From Vibrio hepatarius (GTDB lineage Bacteria; Pseudomonadota; Gammaproteobacteria; Enterobacterales; Vibrionaceae), in assembly GCF_018860525.1 (NCBI RefSeq), contig NZ_JAHKPM010000065.1, positions 152,813 through 216,812 on the forward strand: a stretch of DNA of 64,000 nucleotides, in the 5' to 3' direction. Position numbers and translations under genes: made by a program. A model generated the notes under the pieces. It was not told the origin of the DNA. It ran no database searches and saw nothing but the letters and a program-made list of their open reading frames with translations. Positions 17,553 to 26,417 of this stretch are shown piece by piece. The stretch's first letter is position 1; every line of letters begins with the position of its first letter.

Positions 17553-18728
17553 CTACTTTACACATACATGGGGTGATCTTTTGATTACCTCATCATTAAG
17601 TTCAATGCCTATTCCTGGCGCATCAGAAACCTGAAAAAAGCCATCTTTAGGCTGTGGATCCTGAATACAAAGTTCTCGGTTCCACTCTTTAATCGCATAA
17701 GTGTGATGTTCATGAATTAGAAAGTTTGGAATTGCCGTTTCTAAATGTAATGAAGCCGCTGTAGCAACAGGTCCTCCACAAACATGGGCCTGTATTCTGA
17801 TATCATAGACATCAGCATAGTCACAAACTTTTTTTGCCTCAGTAAAGCCGCCGCATAAACCGACATCAGGTTGTAACACATCAATACTTTGATCTTCAAA
17901 ATAAGGCCTGACATCCCAACGATGGTATAGACGCTCTCCACCAGCTATTGGAACATTGACATTTTCCGCGACTTTTTTATGAATTGCAGAGTTCAAATAA
18001 TTAACAGGCTCTTCATACATCATGCAATCTACTTCTTGAATGACCTCACCCATTTGGATTGCTGAAGCCGCTCCCATCAGTGAATGTGACTCGAAAATGA
18101 TATCAACATCTGGCCCCACGGCATCTCGTATTGCCCTTAATCGGTCGCCAAATAAACGCATTTGAGGTCGTGTGAAAAGTTTCGTTCTATCGAAAGACGA
18201 TTCACCATTTTGATCGTAGACTATAGGATCTACCTTAACTGCATCATATCCTTCTGCCACTGCTTTTAGAGCAGCTTCCGCATACTCTGTAGGGTGGATA
18301 AGTTTTTTACACTCCTTATCCCAATCAAATTGTAACTGGCTAGCATAAGTTCGTAGTTTGTCATTCGTCTTGCCACCTAAGAGCTGGTAAACAGGTAATC
18401 CTAATGCTTTACCTTTAATGTCCCATAAAGCAGTATCAATAGCACTCATCGCAGCATACAAAACTGGACCACCACCAAGACCCCAGAAACTCTCCCTAAG
18501 CATTCTTGACCATAGTTTTTCAGTACTAAAGGGGTCAAAACCTATCAGAACAGCTTCAGCTATTTCCTTCACCATAGCCGCCGCTGCGCTATGCCCCCAG
18601 TCATAGGCTAAACCAGCCTCTCCTACTCCAGAAATACCTTCATCCGTGTGGATGCGAATAAATACAGGATTCCAAGGTGGCCTTTTAGGACAGTGGATAT
18701 CAAAAATTTCTACTTTAGTGATTTTCAT
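17553..18728 (-). CDS. Enolase-superfamily sugar acid dehydratase (mandelate racemase/galactonate dehydratase type)
   Basis: The ATG at 18728 (MKITKVEIFDIHC) is the usual start for this family; upstream residues to 18758 look like leader noise. The 391-residue protein has the N-terminal capping domain, AVKVDPI, the metal-ligand strands IIFESHS, MMYEEPV and AGGERLYHR, then QPDVGLCGG and HVCGGPVATAASLH. It would remove water from a sugar acid to give a 2-keto-3-deoxy acid. Its ATG lies 33 bp after the aldolase stop, so aldolase and dehydratase form a leftward pair. Confidence 0.9.
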   Translation of the reverse strand: MKITKVEIFDIHCPKRPPWNPVFIRIHTDEGISGVGEAGLAYDWGHSAAAAMVKEIAEAVLIGFDPFSTEKLWSRMLRESFWGLGGGPVLYAAMSAIDTALWDIKGKALGLPVYQLLGGKTNDKLRTYASQLQFDWDKECKKLIHPTEYAEAALKAVAEGYDAVKVDPIVYDQNGESSFDRTKLFTRPQMRLFGDRLRAIRDAVGPDVDIIFESHSLMGAASAIQMGEVIQEVDCMMYEEPVNYLNSAIHKKVAENVNVPIAGGERLYHRWDVRPYFEDQSIDVLQPDVGLCGGFTEAKKVCDYADVYDIRIQAHVCGGPVATAASLHLETAIPNFLIHEHHTYAIKEWNRELCIQDPQPKDGFFQVSDAPGIGIELNDEVIKRSPHVCVK

Positions 18729-18760
18729 CGTAATACACTCAATTATCAATAGCCACACAG

Positions 18761-19537
18761 CTATACATCAAAGTCAGGATAAAGCTGTTTTACACTTCTC
18801 ATCATAGCTGGCCAAGCTTTTTGGCCGCCTGTTAAACCAGAATGAACCACATTCGCTTGAGCTTTAATACCATCAACAATCGACTGATCGACAAGATGGT
18901 ATTTTTGACCAGTCGATTGAACCTGTAATTGTATTTGGCACGCTCTTGTTAAATCATACATATGCATAAATGCATCACCGATCGTCTTACCCATGGTTAA
19001 AGCACCATGATTTCGAAGCAACATAAAATTTGCTTGTCCAAGATCTTCTTGGAGTCGACTTTTTTCCTCATGATTAACCGCTAATCCTTCGTAATCATGA
19101 TAACTCATCGACGCCAGCGCAAACATTGAATACTGACTTAATGGGAGCAACCCTTCCTTTAAGCTCGCAATCGCCACCGTTGCGTCTGTGTGTACATGAA
19201 GAGCACATTGATCTTCTGGTCTTGCTTCATGAACGGCACTATGAATGGTAAAACCCGCTGGATTAATATCAAATGGGGTATCTGAATCAACGATATTACC
19301 ATCAATATCAATCTTAACTAAGTTAGATGCTGTGATTTCATCAAATGAAAGTCCAAATGCATTTATCAGCAGGAGCTCAGTCCCAGGGATTCGTGCTGTA
19401 ATATGAGTATGAATAAGATCGTCCCAACCATGCATCACAAAAAGTCGATAGGCTGCTGCTAGTTCAACTCTTGTCTGCCATTCAATTTCAGACACTTTAC
19501 CCTTCTCATTCAAAACAGGTATATCATACATCATCAA
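18761..19537 (-). CDS. Class II aldolase/adducin family protein
   Basis: A 258-residue protein with the zinc-site histidines of the fuculose-phosphate aldolase fold: HTHITARIPG, ALHVHTDATV and LLRNHGALTMG. Such proteins split or epimerise sugar (phosphate) substrates, and some act in non-phosphorylative pathways. It is first in the leftward pair with the dehydratase. Taken together with the dehydrogenase and lactonase, it could cleave the 2-keto-3-deoxy acid to pyruvate plus an aldehyde. That step is inference, as this branch more often uses HpaI-type aldolases. Confidence 0.87.
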   Translation of the reverse strand: MMMYDIPVLNEKGKVSEIEWQTRVELAAAYRLFVMHGWDDLIHTHITARIPGTELLLINAFGLSFDEITASNLVKIDIDGNIVDSDTPFDINPAGFTIHSAVHEARPEDQCALHVHTDATVAIASLKEGLLPLSQYSMFALASMSYHDYEGLAVNHEEKSRLQEDLGQANFMLLRNHGALTMGKTIGDAFMHMYDLTRACQIQLQVQSTGQKYHLVDQSIVDGIKAQANVVHSGLTGGQKAWPAMMRSVKQLYPDFDV

Positions 19538-20536
19538 CTCCCCAACCTAATTTTTATATTGTGTTCATTACCTCTAGCGAATATAACAATAATACACATT
19601 AAGTTCACAGCTAAACTTACAATACTTAACCACTAATGTTGTATCACCCTTCAAAGATATATCACGCCTTCATCTATTAGCTAGTTTTGAATGCACCATT
19701 AACAAACCTAGGTTCAATGTACTTTGGGCACTAAAATGAAATCCGCGCTCCTTTAAACCAAATTCAAGTTCTTTATCTAGCTGTTTCAAGTACTGAATTC
19801 TACAGAAAGCAAACAGCTTGGTAGAGACTATAACAGGCACATTTTGCTAATTGTTACACTTTTTTCCTCAACCAAACTCATCGGTGTCCATTAAAGAGGC
19901 TTCAACGTATGTCCAACGTAATTGATTGAACAGAGCTAATTTAACCCGCGAAAAGCAATAAAATATTCATACCAGTAACTGACAATAATAAGCACTTTAA
20001 AATGTTAAAAATCATTAAAATAAATATTCACAGATACATAGTAATTTGTTAACAAAAGAAATATTACTATAAATAAATCCATGTCATTACTTGAACACAA
20101 ATTGTATAAGGTGAGATTTTTACAGTCAAACCTTATACATAAGCAATGATTTAATAAATTAATTATATATCTTTAAAAACAATCACTTACCTTACTCACA
20201 TATCTATCAAAAGTGCGTATTTTTGTCAATCAATTCAACACCGGAAAATCGTATAGTATCTAATTAGCCATTTTATGTCGCATTTTTTAGACAAATTCTT
20301 AATTTCATAATATTTATATTTAATATTAATCAACACTTTGTCAAAGTATTGGTTACATTGATTGAGAGCAAATCCAATAATATTTATAAAAAAGTCAACA
20401 AATAGGTTTTATGGCTATTATTTTCTCTTTGGGCTGACATCTAGAGCAGAAACGCGCATTTATGCTAAATATGCCAAACATGAGTTATCACTAAGTATAT
20501 CAATAACCTATGACTTTCACCGTGAGGAAGTTTACT
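19538..20536. other. 1-kb AT-rich intergenic region
   Basis: No supported gene, RNA or repeat. The sequence is very AT-rich, especially from 19980 to 20350, with several short T/A tracts. A 60-codon frame at 20362-20544 lacks a ribosome binding site and sensible composition, so it is not called. The promoter of the aldolase-dehydratase pair should lie at the left end. Confidence 0.45.
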
Positions 20537-20701
20537 ATGAATGACTTAAATGAGTTAAAGCGCTGGGTTGAAATTGTGCAAAGATCTGCAATCCCTTCTG
20601 ATGGTGATCAACTCACAACAAATGAAAAAGAAGCGCTTGCACAATGCTGCCGGATTCTAGCTCAAACAGCTCAGCTGATTGCGGATAAAGTTGCTGCCTA
20701 G
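20537..20701 (+). CDS. Small conserved-looking protein, 54 residues
   Basis: The ATG at 20537 is preceded by GAGGA at 8 bp, a better start than 20510. The product (MNDLNELKRWVEIVQRSAIP and on) is helical and soluble, with a Cys-Cys pair and no membrane segment. It looks like a real small Vibrio protein, but I recognise no family. It converges on ybiT. Confidence 0.6.
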   Translation: MNDLNELKRWVEIVQRSAIPSDGDQLTTNEKEALAQCCRILAQTAQLIADKVAA

Positions 20702-20705
20702 TTGG

Positions 20706-20752
20706 TACTATGCCCCAAAGGTCGATATAAATATTCCAATGGGCGCATAGTA
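20706..20752. terminator. Hairpin between convergent small gene and ybiT
   Basis: A twelve-base-pair stem with one bulged C (TACTATGC+CCCA with TGGG+C+GCATAGTA) around a 22-base loop. The T-run after it is weak, so termination is probable but not certain. Confidence 0.35.
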
Positions 20753-20760
20753 AAATCATG

Positions 20761-22353
20761 TTATGCGTCTATACCGCGAGACTTAAGGAACTCAGCGTAG
20801 GTCCCTTTAAAATCAGTAACTTTATTATTTTTAATTTCTATGATTCGGGTTGCTAGTGAATCAACAAACACACGATCGTGAGAAACAAAAAATAAAGTTC
20901 CACTGTATTGTTCAAGAGCCGCATTGAGAGATTCAATAGACTCCATATCCATGTGGTTGGTAGGCTCATCCATGAGTAACATATTGGGCTTATGCATCAT
21001 CAGCTTGCCGAGAAGCATACGACCCTTTTCTCCTCCGGATAGCACTTTTATTGATTTTTTTATGTCATCTTGGGAAAAGAGCATACGACCTAAAAAGCTG
21101 CGAATTACTTGCTCATCATCGCCGGCTTGACGCCATTGCCCCATCCATTCCATCAAGTTAAGATCTTGTGCAAAATCAACAGCATGATCTTGAGCATAGT
21201 AACCAATATTAGCATTTTCTGACCATTTGAACTGACCAGTCCGTGGAACAAGGGTTCCAGCTAGTGTATTGAGTAATGTTGTTTTGCCCACACCATTTTC
21301 ACCGATGATAGCAACCCGCTCACCAACTTCGAAAATAGCATCAAATCCAGAAAATAAATCTCCATCAAATCCTTGGGATAAGTTTTCTATAGTCAAAGCA
21401 TTTCTGAACAGTTCTTTTGACTGCTCAAACCTAATGAATGGATTCTGTCGACTTGAAGCCTTAACTTCATCAAGCTGGATTTTATCAATTTTCTTCGCTC
21501 GTGAAGTCGCTTGTTTGGCCTTAGATGCATTAGCAGAGAAGCGAGCAACGAAGGTTTGCAGTTCTGCTATTTGTGCTTTTTTCTTTGCATTGTCAGACAA
21601 TAAGCGCTCTCTAACCTGAGTGGCAGCTGTCATATATTCGTCATAGTTACCAGGGTAAACTCGTAACTCACCATAATCTAAATCTGCCATATGAGTACAT
21701 ACTGAATTAAGAAAATGACGATCATGAGAAATAATAATCATGGTACAGTTTTTCTGATTAAGTGTGTCTTCTAACCAACGAATTGTATCCATATCAAGGT
21801 TATTGGTTGGCTCATCAAGCAACATAATGTGTGGGTCAGCAAATAAAACCTGTGCCAACAAAACACGAAGTTTCCAACCAGGTGCAATCTCACTCATCAA
21901 TCCATAGTGCTGTTCTACAGGAATGCCCACAGCTAACAATAATTCGCCCGCTTTCGCATCCGCCATATAGCCATCCATTTCTGCAAACTCAACTTCGAGT
22001 TCAGCAACTTTAATACCATCCTTTTCTGTCATTTCAGGTAGGGAATAGATACGATCACGTTCTTGCTTTATTTGCCATAACTCTTTATAGCCCATGATAA
22101 CAGTATCAATGACAGTAAATTCTTCATACGCAAACTGATCCTGATTCAGTTTTGCAACACGCTCATTAGGGTCGTAGCTCACGTTACCGCCCGTAGGCTC
22201 TAGTTCACCACTTAAGATTTTCATGAAGGTAGACTTACCGCACCCATTTGCACCTATCAAACCGTAACGGTTTCCATCTCCAAATTTGACAGAAATATTT
22301 TCGAATAACGGCTTAGATCCAAATTGTTGCGTAATATTGTTGGTACTTATGAT
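20761..22353 (-). CDS. ybiT: ABC-F family ATPase YbiT; start codon appears to be ATC or ATA
   Basis: Two ABC ATPase domains are joined by a charged linker: Walker A GANGCGKST and GENGVGKTT, signature LSGGEKGR in the second, Walker B LLLDEPTNNLD and LLMDEPTNHMD. ABC-F proteins act on ribosomes (translation rescue or antibiotic protection). The family starts M-I-S-T-N. Here that reading begins at 22353 with codons ATC ATA AGT ACC AAC, preceded by GAGAGGGGG and an in-frame TGA. The length from ATC is 530 residues, equal to what I recall for E. coli YbiT. The first ordinary start is the TTG at 22260, which would remove the first strands before Walker A. Confidence 0.88.
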   Translation of the reverse strand: MISTNNITQQFGSKPLFENISVKFGDGNRYGLIGANGCGKSTFMKILSGELEPTGGNVSYDPNERVAKLNQDQFAYEEFTVIDTVIMGYKELWQIKQERDRIYSLPEMTEKDGIKVAELEVEFAEMDGYMADAKAGELLLAVGIPVEQHYGLMSEIAPGWKLRVLLAQVLFADPHIMLLDEPTNNLDMDTIRWLEDTLNQKNCTMIIISHDRHFLNSVCTHMADLDYGELRVYPGNYDEYMTAATQVRERLLSDNAKKKAQIAELQTFVARFSANASKAKQATSRAKKIDKIQLDEVKASSRQNPFIRFEQSKELFRNALTIENLSQGFDGDLFSGFDAIFEVGERVAIIGENGVGKTTLLNTLAGTLVPRTGQFKWSENANIGYYAQDHAVDFAQDLNLMEWMGQWRQAGDDEQVIRSFLGRMLFSQDDIKKSIKVLSGGEKGRMLLGKLMMHKPNMLLMDEPTNHMDMESIESLNAALEQYSGTLFFVSHDRVFVDSLATRIIEIKNNKVTDFKGTYAEFLKSRGIDA

Positions 22354-22507
22354 AAGACTATCCCCCTCTCTAACTCATTTTGCTAGAGAAATTTTGTTTG
22401 AAAAAAATTAGCGAGGGATTGTATCAAATTAGAACTATGAACTACATCAATTGTTCAAGCCTATTCGTTATCTATGGATTCTGTATTCATGCTGTATTGA
22501 TTAGGGT

Positions 22508-23260
22508 TTAAATTGCTCTCCAATCACTCAGCTCAACACATCTACCACGATATAGAATTTCGCTTTCTGGATCTCTATTTACGGTTACTAGTAGCTCTGA
22601 ACTACTCTTCAACATGTTCCATTCTTTTGGAGACATATAACGAATATCATTAATATTTTTAAGACTATCAATGAGTTTTAACTCGCCTGTCACTTCATCA
22701 CGCATCCACACCATAGCTTTGCTTTCAGCTATTTTGTCCATAGACAAGTTTCTTTGTATACGCAGACTAGACTGCCCAGGCTTATCTCCTTGATAAGCAA
22801 CAAGTGCAAAATGATTTTTTTGTTCACCCGAAGACATCATTGCAAGATAGTTTGCCGGGCGTACTTCTACTATTTTTGCCTCTGTAGAACCATACATAAA
22901 CATTGACTGAAGCAATACACCAACAAACATTGAGAAAGCCATACCTGTAGGTAGCCACCACCAACGTACGCTTTTTTCTCGTTTTCTAAGTCCAAAAGTA
23001 CTATTGGCAATTTTTTTCCAAACTCGTTGTGGAGGCTTTTTTAGCCTTGTAGAAGAAACGTTGAGATCAGAGCTTGGGTTTATTCCTGATAAATGTTGCT
23101 GCCATTGCTCAATATGTACCCACCAACTTGGATCCGCTTTGATTAAAGCTTCCATTCTACGACGTACGCTGGGTGTTTGTGTGCCAAGTACATATTCACC
23201 AGCGAGTCTGTCTCTCAACTCGGAGTTTTGATAACGCTGGCTTTTTATTGTGTTAAGCAT
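22508..23260 (-). CDS. Anti-sigma factor, RskA/COG5343-like, single-pass membrane
   Basis: The ATG at 23260 is used; it overlaps the sigma gene by 16 bp. The 250-residue protein has a cytoplasmic N-terminal part that begins with the anti-sigma zinc-less helical region (RDRLAGEYVLGT, typical of RskA-type anti-sigma factors), one membrane helix (about WWWLPTGMAFSMFVGVLLQS), and a periplasmic domain of about 140 residues with the RskA-like pattern. It should hold the upstream ECF sigma factor inactive until an envelope or redox signal arrives. It is the last gene of the operon. Confidence 0.82.
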   Translation of the reverse strand: MLNTIKSQRYQNSELRDRLAGEYVLGTQTPSVRRRMEALIKADPSWWVHIEQWQQHLSGINPSSDLNVSSTRLKKPPQRVWKKIANSTFGLRKREKSVRWWWLPTGMAFSMFVGVLLQSMFMYGSTEAKIVEVRPANYLAMMSSGEQKNHFALVAYQGDKPGQSSLRIQRNLSMDKIAESKAMVWMRDEVTGELKLIDSLKNINDIRYMSPKEWNMLKSSSELLVTVNRDPESEILYRGRCVELSDWRAI

Positions 23261-23766
23261 CGTTTCAATTCCTGTAACCCGCGACGAATCCATGATTTAA
23301 CGGTGCCGAGCGGTGTTTTTACATGATGCACTATCTCTTGATGGCTCATTCCGTGCTGATACGCCAATACGATTGCATTTCGTTTCTCTTCCCCTAAAGA
23401 TTCAAGGCAATACGTTAACCCAGAGTCAGGGGTATATTCAGACATTTCGTTTGCTTCTTCAAATAAATTGTCTGTTTGTTCTTCTCTCAGCCGATTTCGC
23501 TTTCTGACTTCATCAATAGCCATATTTCTCATAGTTTGGCAGAGCCAGGCCCATGGGTAATCTAAAACACACTCTTGGGGGCTATACCAAAGTTTTACAT
23601 AGCCCTCTTGCAAAATGTCAGCCGCAATCTGCTCATCTTTGACCACATTATATATAAGACTAAATAACCTTGAACTGGTTAACTGATAAAGCGCTTCGAA
23701 AGCCTCTCGGTCTCGAAGCGCAATTTTGGAGAGCAGTAAACCTATCTGATGTTTATCGTTGCTCAC
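23245..23766 (-). CDS. ECF-type RNA polymerase sigma factor
   Basis: A 173-residue sigma factor with region 2 (FEALYQLTSSRLFSLIYNVV, ADILQEGYVKLWYSP, WLCQTMRNMAIDEVRKRNR) and region 4 with its helix-turn-helix (HQEIVHHVKTPLGTVKSWIR). The anti-sigma gene overlaps its end, and it begins 7 bp after the secreted-repeat gene. The anti-sigma type suggests the SigK/ECF18-19-like groups, whose promoters carry CATCC at -35. A matching element lies upstream of the first operon gene (25331-25358), so autoregulation is likely. Confidence 0.9.
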   Translation of the reverse strand: MSNDKHQIGLLLSKIALRDREAFEALYQLTSSRLFSLIYNVVKDEQIAADILQEGYVKLWYSPQECVLDYPWAWLCQTMRNMAIDEVRKRNRLREEQTDNLFEEANEMSEYTPDSGLTYCLESLGEEKRNAIVLAYQHGMSHQEIVHHVKTPLGTVKSWIRRGLQELKRCLTQ

Positions 23767-23773
23767 TTTTTCC

Positions 23774-24484
23774 TCATTGAGTGATTAGGTGCCAAACGTT
23801 TTTGACACCATCGCCCGTGGTTTCACCAGCTTGGGTGTCTTTAAACCAACGATATAGCGGTTTACCCTCAAAAGTCCACTGATATGTGTCATCCTTGCGT
23901 TGTATCACACCAAATCCACCAGTAACCTTGATATTTTCAATACCCTTTTGCGTTAAGTCCGAATTTACATACGCTGGCGGCCATTTAACCTCACAGTCGC
24001 CGTAGCAAATAGATTGATCTTCTTTATCTTTGTCAAAGGTATACAGGCTTAAGTTATTGTCATCAACCAAGTATCGGCGAGTGCCATCATTATAAAGCTT
24101 TACAGCAACATCATCAGTACGTGCAAGTGGCCATACTCCCTTAACACCAGCGCCCGCAATATCTCCCTCTTTTTTATCTTTGAACCATCGATAAAGCGGC
24201 TTACCGTTCAATGCCCATTGTTTACTTCCATCATTTCGAGTAACTTGACTAAACTTTGAATTACTCGATAGCTGTCGGCTTACTTTATCACTGCTCAATA
24301 AAGGAGGCCAAAGGGTTTCACAATCATCAGTACATACTGATTTTCCAGCCGGGTCTTTGGTAAAGGTATAAAGCGTTTTCCCAGCTCCATCTACGTAAAC
24401 TTCACCGACTGAAGTATCCGTTGTATTTGTAGATGCATAAGCCATAGGTGCAATAATAAGTGTCGATAGAATTAATTTTTTCAT
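23774..24484 (-). CDS. Secreted repeat protein (COG4315/Lipoprotein_15 type)
   Basis: A 236-residue protein with a signal peptide (MKKLILSTLIIAPMAYAST). Two copies of a tandem unit are visible, each with a part like GKTLYTFTKDPAGKSVCTDD followed by WPP, and a part with WALNGKPLYRWFKDKKEGD. The paired Cys of CTDDC and CYGDC may bind a metal or form disulfides. The biochemical role of this family is unknown. In other bacteria it also occurs beside ECF sigma factors and electron-transfer genes. Here it lies between the AcfC-like protein and the sigma gene on one transcript. Confidence 0.82.
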   Translation of the reverse strand: MKKLILSTLIIAPMAYASTNTTDTSVGEVYVDGAGKTLYTFTKDPAGKSVCTDDCETLWPPLLSSDKVSRQLSSNSKFSQVTRNDGSKQWALNGKPLYRWFKDKKEGDIAGAGVKGVWPLARTDDVAVKLYNDGTRRYLVDDNNLSLYTFDKDKEDQSICYGDCEVKWPPAYVNSDLTQKGIENIKVTGGFGVIQRKDDTYQWTFEGKPLYRWFKDTQAGETTGDGVKNVWHLITQ

Positions 24485-24500
24485 TATTTAGTTTCCTTAA

Positions 24501-25298
24501 CTATTGAGTCCAGCCTTCACGTGTAAAAAATGGCTTACCTTCTTCACTATTTACAAAATTGATAAAGTCCTGAGTTTGGGGTTCTGCACCCTGAGTTTTT
24601 GCTAAGTTCAGATCGCGGTAAATCCGTCTCTCTTGTTCAATTTCGACATAATCAACTTTATCTGAATGGTTTAGAGGCCAGTGAATCCAGGTTATCCAAG
24701 CATCAGCCTTCTGTGATTGAAATGCTTTGAAACTCGCCCCGCTTCCTTTGGCGTAGGCAATAATTTTACTGCGAAAGTTTTTAACATCAGCCAACGAGCC
24801 TCTACGCCCGGCTATATCCTCCCATACACCTGTACCTGACGTGTTGTATACACCTAGGCCCTCAGTTACCACGATACGCGAAGGACGATCAAGTAAATCT
24901 TGAATGCCAGTGATTTTTTTCGGGTTCCCTTTTGGAACGGCGATGACAGCTCTTCTTAGGTAAATAGGTTGAACATTCTCATCGGTGATGAACGGATAGG
25001 TTTCAACAAAAGCGCTCATGGATTGCTCCGACGAACCAAAGATTAAATCGGCATTTTTCTGTGCATCACGAGTCCATCTAGATTCAGGGCCAGCAATAAC
25101 CTCTACAGGTACACCCGTTTTCGTTGTATATGCTTTCGCTGCATTACGCAATGCAGTATCAGGGCCTCCTGGACCATACACATTAATCACACCATCTTTT
25201 GGTTGGTGCTTAATAGTCGAGTCAAGTGTTGGCGATGCAATAGAAAATGTACTGACAACTGCCAATGTTAAAACGGCTACGCTAATATGACGCTTCAT
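24501..25298 (-). CDS. AcfC-like periplasmic solute-binding protein
   Basis: A 265-residue periplasmic binding protein with a signal peptide (cleavage near SIAS) and the phrase INVYGPGGPDTALRNAAKAY, which resembles accessory colonization factor AcfC (COG4588) and the ModA fold. The cleft residues GPESRW and FGSSEQS fit an oxyanion-binding protein. No permease or ATPase gene is near, so it may act as a sensor component or a scavenger rather than a transporter subunit. It is the first gene of a four-gene leftward operon with the secreted repeat protein, sigma factor and anti-sigma factor. Confidence 0.8.
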   Translation of the reverse strand: MKRHISVAVLTLAVVSTFSIASPTLDSTIKHQPKDGVINVYGPGGPDTALRNAAKAYTTKTGVPVEVIAGPESRWTRDAQKNADLIFGSSEQSMSAFVETYPFITDENVQPIYLRRAVIAVPKGNPKKITGIQDLLDRPSRIVVTEGLGVYNTSGTGVWEDIAGRRGSLADVKNFRSKIIAYAKGSGASFKAFQSQKADAWITWIHWPLNHSDKVDYVEIEQERRIYRDLNLAKTQGAEPQTQDFINFVNSEEGKPFFTREGWTQ

Positions 25299-25330
25299 GT
25301 ATTCTCCTAACTATAAAAGGTTTCATACAA

Positions 25331-25358
25331 GAGACGTACTCGGATGAGTTTTGGATGC
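25331..25358 (-). promoter_or_regulatory. Candidate ECF-sigma promoter of the acfC-like/sigma operon
   Basis: Read leftward it is GCATCC, 16 bases, CGTCTC, 33 bp before the first gene. The -35-like CATCC fits the promoter type recalled for SigK/RskA-associated ECF factors (CCATCC or GCATCC with a 16-17-base spacer). Assignment to the operon's own sigma factor is inference. Confidence 0.5.
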
Positions 25359-25678
25359 ACCCAGAATATATATTTTTTTAAAAAAACTTATAACCGCTCA
25401 CTTTTTCCTTAACTAACTAATACTAAAGATAATTCTTTTCCTTTCATTCGCTAGTTTCAATAAATTAACGATTGATGGATGCTAGATTGGTTTCCTAATA
25501 CTGTATTTTTAACCAACCGTTCATCGGTTAAAGAGCTCGGCTTTTCCCGCAGTAACAATGCTAATGAACTTTAGATCTTGAGCAGATTTTTAGAGAAGGT
25601 GACAATTAGCTCACATAAGTGCAAAATACTCCTTATTATATGTGAATTATTACCGCTCTACTGGCAGCAGAGATTCTT

Positions 25679-25945
25679 ATGGCACGTACAATCGAATACA
25701 CATACAAAGGTAAAAAGAAAACATTGACGTTTTCTTACCAACAACATCACAATATCCATGAAGCCGTTGCCCAAGCAGAAGGCATCGATATCTCTGACTA
25801 TCTGAAAATGGAACAGCAAATTGAAGCAATATCAGATACAAAGTCAGTTCGAAACTTTCGAGACAATCACTTTAGAAAGTTAGGCTTTGATAAAATCACT
25901 CTTGCACAAAAAGAAAATCGCAGTATCAGCTCCAAGGGAAAATAA
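25679..25945 (+). CDS. Small protein, DUF2960-like
   Basis: An 88-residue basic, soluble protein (MARTIEYTYKGKKKTLTFSY at the start, EAVAQAEGIDISDYLKMEQQ in the middle). I associate this pattern with DUF2960, found in Vibrio and relatives, but cannot verify it. There is no signal peptide or membrane helix. It stands alone between the sigma operon and the OmpA gene and is followed by a hairpin terminator. Confidence 0.7.
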   Translation: MARTIEYTYKGKKKTLTFSYQQHHNIHEAVAQAEGIDISDYLKMEQQIEAISDTKSVRNFRDNHFRKLGFDKITLAQKENRSISSKGK

Positions 25946-25954
25946 AATTACTTA

Positions 25955-25990
25955 GGGGTTATCCTTGTTATAACCCCAGAGTTTACTTAA
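25955..25990 (+). terminator. Hairpin terminator
   Basis: Perfect stem GGGGTTAT / ATAACCCC with a seven-base loop 10 bp after the stop codon. The T-run downstream is weak. Confidence 0.5.
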
Positions 25991-26417
25991 GTTTTACCTT
26001 CACCGTGTAACCAATTTTAAAGCACCTACTATTAAATCTTTCACACAACACGTTAGTAACTTAATGCTTAACCATTAAAGATATACTTCATCGGCCTTTG
26101 TTATTACCAATACGTTGAGATTAATCCCTGACGTCTATATTCAACAATACATATAACGTATAGGTTAGATTAATCTTTCTTTATTAAATTCATCTAAAAA
26201 ACCAAATCCAACCTGGTAATAAAATACCAATAAAATGATAGAATCGACAATAAAAGCACTTAAGATCAGTGATTTAAAATACATGATAATATTTGAATTT
26301 TATTGAATTAACATAACAGTCAATAATTCATAATTAATTGATAAATTCATTATTATTTCATTTGTGTTTTTTTAGAACAAAGATAGCATCTGCACCAGTT
26401 TTACACAGGTGAGATTC
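25991..26417. other. AT-rich intergenic region before ompA-like gene
   Basis: About 430 bp, extremely AT-rich, no open frame, RNA or repeat recognised. It presumably holds the promoter of the OmpA/lipoprotein pair. AGGTGAG at 26407-26413 is the likely ribosome binding site. Confidence 0.4.

Noticed and set aside
20362..20544. 60-codon open frame before the small gene at 20537
   Set aside because: No ribosome binding site, unlikely composition, and it overlaps a better-supported start.
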